A stretch of 37,771 bases of DNA from Marinilabiliales bacterium (lineage in GTDB: Bacteria > Bacteroidota > Bacteroidia > Bacteroidales > DTU049). Below, one piece after another: positions 35,301 through 37,771 of this stretch. The position numbers were made by a program, and so were the translations under genes. The notes beneath the pieces are model-generated. The model was given only the letters and a program-made list of their open reading frames with translations, ran no database searches and was not told the origin of the DNA. Within the stretch, counting starts at the first letter, position 1; every line of letters begins with the position of its first letter. The DNA is taken from contig PKSX01000124.1 in the NCBI GenBank assembly GCA_002869435.1, forward strand, positions 1 to 37,771, in the 5' to 3' direction.

Positions 35301-36624
35301 CGGTCGGGTTCAGTAAGCGGGCATTTTCTACTTTCTCATAATCGATGCTATTGTCAAAACCGAGACCGGCCAGATATGAATTTACGTTATTGATATCACG
35401 AATAGAGTTCACATCAACCAAATCGAAAATATTATTACTTCGGTTGGAAGGATATATAGCATCGGGAGTAAGGTTTGGCAGAATAGTAGGATTATAAGCG
35501 TCGTATTCACCCACATCCATAAAAGCCACAATATTTCTGTTTTCCTGAGTGGCGGGGCCTATATTGGTTACCCAAACCTCAATCTTAGTAATATTAATCG
35601 GAGAACTAACAATGGGCAAATCGTTGAGCCATTTATTATAGTTATCGCGATAATACTGTGAAATGAAAAAGTGCTTTTTCTCTTCATACTCATCGGCATA
35701 AAGTTCAAACTCGCTGGTTTGGGCTCCGCCTTCCACCGTAATATTCGACGTTTGACCTTTTTGCTGAGAAATAACCGTAGTTACAGTAGCTTTTCCAAAT
35801 TGCAGTTCCGATTTAATTCCAAAAAGAGATTGTGAACCCTGAATAAGTGTAGAATTCAAAGGTAATGTCACATCCCCTGCCTCAATGCTTTTTATGATTT
35901 CATCTTCCTGCCCTTCATACTTGAGTTTCATTTTGTTCTCAAATTCGAAAGATGACTCTGTATTGTATTTTACACCAAAATCGATTTTATCGCCGATTTT
36001 AGCCTGAACGTTCATTTGTATTTTTTCCTGAAAATCGAAATTGGCAGTACGCCTTTGCTTTACGTTAAGTGCAGGATCATCGCGCCGATTGGCATTTACG
36101 CCGAAAATCAGTTCAGCAGTACCTGACGGGCGAATATCAATCGTATTTGAACCAAAAACACCACCAAAAGTCTGACCGGGAAGATTAAACGACAGCCCTG
36201 TCCCTGAGTTCCCACCTGCTCCTGCAGTAGCAGCAATTCTTTCCTGCCAGTAATCCTGCATGGCTTTTTCAAAATCATAATCCTGATACTCATCGAAACT
36301 CATTTCATAAGGAGGACGATAGTCAAGATCCCCCATCTTACGGTAAAAATAATAGCTGTTTGTTTCAGGATCATAAACAATTGAGTCACTAATATTCTTT
36401 GGATCGCTCAAATAAAGTGGATGATCGTAAACAGATCCCGGACCATACATATAATCATCCGGAAGAGGATACGGCAAAGTGTCATCAGGAGTAGTATCGG
36501 GAGGCAGAGGAGCAATGAAAGAGCTCATTGAATGCATCCGTTTAAACTGATTAGACGGCGTAAAAATCTGAAATGCCATCAGGGTCAGAGAGAAAACAAC
36601 AGGGATATATACGAGTCCTTTCAC
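29398..36624 (-). CDS. sprA: SprA/Sov, T9SS outer-membrane translocon
   Basis: At 2408 residues this is a full-length SprA, the very large single-chain beta-barrel through which T9SS cargo crosses the outer membrane. Typical blocks are GLSFNLPGQTFGGVFGSNTI near the N terminus, TANFDFQEKIQMNVQAKIGD, ARAIGKEGTAYIDDFEGSKS in the middle, and IRAFFDKVINNPYISSQF with a terminal SMRFSLAQ. The start is GTG at 36624: an in-frame stop lies five codons upstream with no ATG between, and the next ATG (Met16) would remove most of the signal peptide (MKGLVYIPVVFSLTLMAFQI). The order ruvA-sprA-gcvH is, as I recall, conserved in this phylum. Its gene is 18 bases after ruvA. The two T9SS-tailed proteins in this window are expected cargo. 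Confidence 0.96.
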   Translation of the reverse strand: MKGLVYIPVVFSLTLMAFQIFTPSNQFKRMHSMSSFIAPLPPDTTPDDTLPYPLPDDYMYGPGSVYDHPLYLSDPKNISDSIVYDPETNSYYFYRKMGDLDYRPPYEMSFDEYQDYDFEKAMQDYWQERIAATAGAGGNSGTGLSFNLPGQTFGGVFGSNTIDIRPSGTAELIFGVNANRRDDPALNVKQRRTANFDFQEKIQMNVQAKIGDKIDFGVKYNTESSFEFENKMKLKYEGQEDEIIKSIEAGDVTLPLNSTLIQGSQSLFGIKSELQFGKATVTTVISQQKGQTSNITVEGGAQTSEFELYADEYEEKKHFFISQYYRDNYNKWLNDLPIVSSPINITKIEVWVTNIGPATQENRNIVAFMDVGEYDAYNPTILPNLTPDAIYPSNRSNNIFDLVDVNSIRDINNVNSYLAGLGFDNSIDYEKVENARLLNPTEYSFNSKLGFISLNSTLNDDQVLAVAYQYTVLGSDSVYQVGEFSNGGIASPGCLAVKLLKSTAQNTTIPLWDLMMKNVYAIGGYQVNPEDFRLDILYKSDELGVPAGYLLEGDLKGIPLIRVLNMDNLNANGDPEPDGVFDFIDQAATLGGTINARNGRIYFPVLEPFGKDLRDMINDPTLADKYCYDSLYTMTKTGARQYPDKNRFTITGQFKSSVGNEITLGAMNIPQGSVRVTAGGVPLTENVDYTVDYTLGRVKIINEGVLNSGAPINISLESNALFSIQTKTFLGTHVDYEVNNSLLVGATILNLTERPFTYKVNIGEEPISNTMWGVNLSYQTESRLLTKAVDALPFIQTKAPSKITVDAEVANLIPGHARAIGKEGTAYIDDFEGSKSSIDIKNVGTWFLSSVPQGQTSIFPEAEDDSTLVSGFNRSKLAWYVIDPLFFRDNNLTPEHIKNDDDMQSDPYMREVLESEVFPNKQNPNGIITNIAVLDLAYYPEEKGPYNYDVLPSTYSAGMDASGTLNDPASRWAGIMRKIETPDFEETNVEYIEFWMMDPFINNPSHSGGKLYFNLGDISEDVLRDHRKSYENGLPTTSTVVDVDSTQWGRVPTLQALVNSFDNDPTSRQYQDVGLDGLGDADEQNFFQDDYINEVAAAFGTASEAYADAVGDPSSDNFHYFRGSDYDADEVDILSRYKMYNGMDGNSPTSDQSPETYPTSATTLPNVEDINRDNTLSEAERYFQYVIDLQPSKMNVGENYITDIFETTVDLENNTTEDVKWYQFKIPVKDPDQIIGNIQDFKSIRFMRIFLREFSEPIVLRFATLELVRSQWRKYENELLSPGEYIPGDDQNNTSFEISAVNIEENGARSPIPYVLPPGIEREIGYGSTTLYEMNEQALVLKTCNLIDGDARAVYKTTDFDIRQYKRLKMHIHSENSNPDLYTLNPGDITLFIRLGTDFTSNYYEYEVPLNPTSLNISAQDLNIRHLVWSDSLDIELEKFIDLKIARNIAMRADGSTVSLTTPFYQYDGANKMTIVGIPNLSDVRTLMIGLRNPKQSPINLTDDGMSKCAEVWINELRLTEFDEEGGWAATTRVTADLADLGNVVMVGNVSTAGFGSIEKKVSERQKENITSYDIATNIELGKFLPDKSGVRIPLHFDFSETYSNPQYNPLSPDLHLEDDLDTYSNQSERDSILNIVQDYTRRKSINFINVRKEKTGTDKKARIYDISNFDFTYAYNEVFQRNIDVEYNLKKSFRGALGYNFNNTPKNYQPLKKMKFFRKKAFRLIGDFNFYLMPKSLSFRTDMDRSYEENLWRNKTGALIIIEPTYLKTFNWNRNYSLKYDLTKSIKLDYTAAAIARIDEMPGKVDKDDSDYEAKMDSIWSSIRNLGRITSFNQSFKATYTLPINKLPFMDWISTSVQYQGDYTWTAAPLYKDSLGEYSEHPYGNNIENNRTISVNVNGNMTNLYNKVPYLKDLNKSSQRPPSNVRNPAITDGESDSTDTDEDKTPIAKIVMDNFLRLLMMTRNISLSYTLAEGTILPGFRGKPTVMGMDLDNQAPGWGFVFGDQSDIRQSMVEKGLISTDTMLNNAFMTRRNENLNARVSLEPANGFRIEVTAMRNYSINHTEYFRYDGSSGFKSYSPLDNGSFSMSIITWKSAFVGDNEDYSNNTFLEFMNSRPEVASLVASQSPVWDGSYFTDSITGQQYPTGYGPTSQEVLIPAFLAAYTGGGINKFTKTSFPKIPLPNWRITYNGLTKIPWFKKRFKSFTVSHAYRSTYNIGGFTTNVLFSDEDQDGYTFVQDAMNNFLPKYEIAQVSITEQYSPLLNLDATWQNSLITKVEYKKSRNLALSFANNQLTEVVSSEITLGLGYLFKDVEINLANKDFKSDLNLKFDFSIRNNKTILRKIVEDVNQISAGQKVISINTSAEYQLSQKFTIRAFFDKVINNPYISSQFLTSNTNAGISMRFSLAQ

Positions 36625-36642
36625 TATATAGTAATCTCAGTT

Positions 36643-37227
36643 TTACAAGTACTTTAATGCCAGGCGGATCATCTCTTCAACAGTAGAGATGCTGCCGGAT
36701 TCCTTAGTAATTCGGTTCAAAACTTTATCAGCTGCCATACGCGTAAATCCTAACTGGACTAATGCTGATAACGCCTCTTGTTTAATTGTATTGTGCGGGT
36801 CGGAAATATTTTCCGATAAATCAACTTCTTTACCCACTTTATCACGCAAATCAACGATAATCCGCTGAGCTGTTTTCAATCCAATTCCCTTTACACTTTT
36901 GAGTCTGTTGGAATCATTTGAAGTGATGGTTTCATATACCTCTCCGGGACTCATTGCCGACAAAATCATTCTTGCCGTGTTGGCACCTACACCTGATACG
37001 CCAAGCAATAATTTAAACATTTGTCGTTCGCTTTCTTCTGCAAATCCATATAAAAACTGACCATCATCCCTCACAATAAAATGAGTGAGCAGTTTTGTTT
37101 CCTTCAGCCCCTGTATCTTCCCGAATGTATGCAGGGAAATGTTAACCAGATACCCCACTCCGTTACATTCAACAACGGTATAGGCAGGATTTATTTCTGT
37201 CAGTCTTCCGTTGAGGTAATGAATCAT
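36643..37227 (-). CDS. ruvA: Holliday junction branch migration protein RuvA
   Basis: The 194 residues have the three RuvA domains: an N-terminal OB fold (MIHYLNGRLTEINPAYTVVE), two helix-hairpin-helix motifs (GVSGVGANTARMIL and SVKGIGLKTAQRII) that bind four-way junction DNA, and a C-terminal domain (about 145-194) that contacts the RuvB motor. It acts in recombinational repair. It starts 2 bases after the malic enzyme stop and ends 18 bases before sprA, so these three genes are probably one transcript. Confidence 0.97.
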   Translation of the reverse strand: MIHYLNGRLTEINPAYTVVECNGVGYLVNISLHTFGKIQGLKETKLLTHFIVRDDGQFLYGFAEESERQMFKLLLGVSGVGANTARMILSAMSPGEVYETITSNDSNRLKSVKGIGLKTAQRIIVDLRDKVGKEVDLSENISDPHNTIKQEALSALVQLGFTRMAADKVLNRITKESGSISTVEEMIRLALKYL

Positions 37228-37229
37228 AT

Positions 37230-37771
37230 CTACTTAGTTTGTGAAACCGCAAATTGCAGTGCTTCTTCTATCATTTCTGCAGGAGGATCGGATACAAACC
37301 CATTCTCACACAGGCTGTGTGCCATATTCCTCGAATATTCAATATCCTTTTTAGCCCATTCAAATGCTTCTTCACGGCTGATTACGTTCCGTGCAACGCC
37401 ATCGGCAATGGCCTGCATAGCCACATCGGCAGCTTCGTGGGGGAATACTGTAGCCTCATCCATGGTAGGGACAATATTCTCCGGATCAATTCCACGTTGC
37501 TCAGCGTAATTTGCTAATGAATGTGCTGCTGCAATAGCCATATTGTCGGTAATTTTCTTTGCGCGAACCATGAGGGCTCCCTTTAAAATTCCGGGGAATC
37601 CAATAGAATTATTTACCTGATTCGGGAAATCACCCCTTCCTGTTGCTACAATATATGCACCTGCTTCTTTTGCAGCATAAGGATAAATTTCAGGTACCGG
37701 GTTGGCGCATGCAAATACAATAGATTTTTCAGCCATAACATTTACCCACTCAGGCTTAATAGTATCAGGTC
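37230..37771 (-). CDS. Malic enzyme, C-terminal part (cut by window edge)
   Basis: The frame continues past the right edge: the codons before the internal Met at 37736 read PDTIKPEWVNV, so this is the end of a longer gene. FACANPVPEIYPYAAKEAGA and VATGRGDFPNQVNNS are the NAD(P)-binding-domain signatures of malic enzyme, which converts malate to pyruvate and CO2 in the cytosol. The protein ends soon after this domain, so it lacks the phosphotransacetylase-like extension of MaeB enzymes. The cofactor (NAD or NADP) cannot be told from this part. The stop lies 2 bases before the ruvA ATG. Confidence 0.93.
   Translation of the reverse strand, partial: PDTIKPEWVNVMAEKSIVFACANPVPEIYPYAAKEAGAYIVATGRGDFPNQVNNSIGFPGILKGALMVRAKKITDNMAIAAAHSLANYAEQRGIDPENIVPTMDEATVFPHEAADVAMQAIADGVARNVISREEAFEWAKKDIEYSRNMAHSLCENGFVSDPPAEMIEEALQFAVSQTK

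Noticed and set aside
22396..37227. Defence island, prophage or CRISPR system
   Set aside because: Both strands were read and no nuclease, helicase, toxin-antitoxin, integrase, phage structural gene or direct-repeat array with spacers was found.

Overview
The window looks like a chromosomal segment of a Bacteroidota bacterium that has a type IX secretion system (T9SS). The evidence is a full-length SprA/Sov translocon gene, two secreted proteins ending in T9SS type A sorting domains, a PorE-like TPR/PD40/OmpA protein, BtuG/BtuH-type vitamin B12 surface proteins, a high A+T content, and exact TAnnTTTG (Bacteroidota -7) boxes a short distance upstream of several start codons. The genus cannot be named from this sequence. 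No rRNA, tRNA, CRISPR array, insertion sequence or prophage was seen.

Left part (1-8750). The left edge cuts a membrane protein whose soluble half looks like two ExbD-type folds in tandem. A 320-base gene-free stretch follows, containing a degenerate 9-base-periodic repeat. Next is a YncE-like beta-propeller gene, divergent from a cobalamin-riboswitch operon. That operon encodes a BtuH-like (DUF4465) surface protein with a T9SS tail, a BtuB-like TonB-dependent receptor and a BtuG-like lipoprotein, with overlapping reading frames. Downstream is a small secreted protein made of six 20-residue repeats.

Middle part (8900-22400). Here are class II fructose-bisphosphate aldolase with a DUF1858 protein and an internally duplicated small protein; a very large secreted Asp-box/PKD/GEVED/T9SS protein; an S46 dipeptidyl peptidase with an unusual residue at the specificity position; the PorE-like protein; tadA overlapping a second OmpA-family protein; and aspS.

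Right part (22400-37771). Four small acidic exported helical proteins lie in a row, three of them clear paralogs. A U32-family (TrhP-like) protein follows. Next come three paralogous TonB energy transducers with acidic linkers, two of them followed by their own terminator. The window ends with vanZ-like, gcvH, sprA, ruvA and a truncated malic enzyme, all on the minus strand.

Functionally, the B12 receptor operon needs TonB energy, which the three TonB proteins could supply, and its BtuH-like component needs the T9SS, whose translocon is encoded here. These links are inferred from families and co-location, not shown by the sequence.
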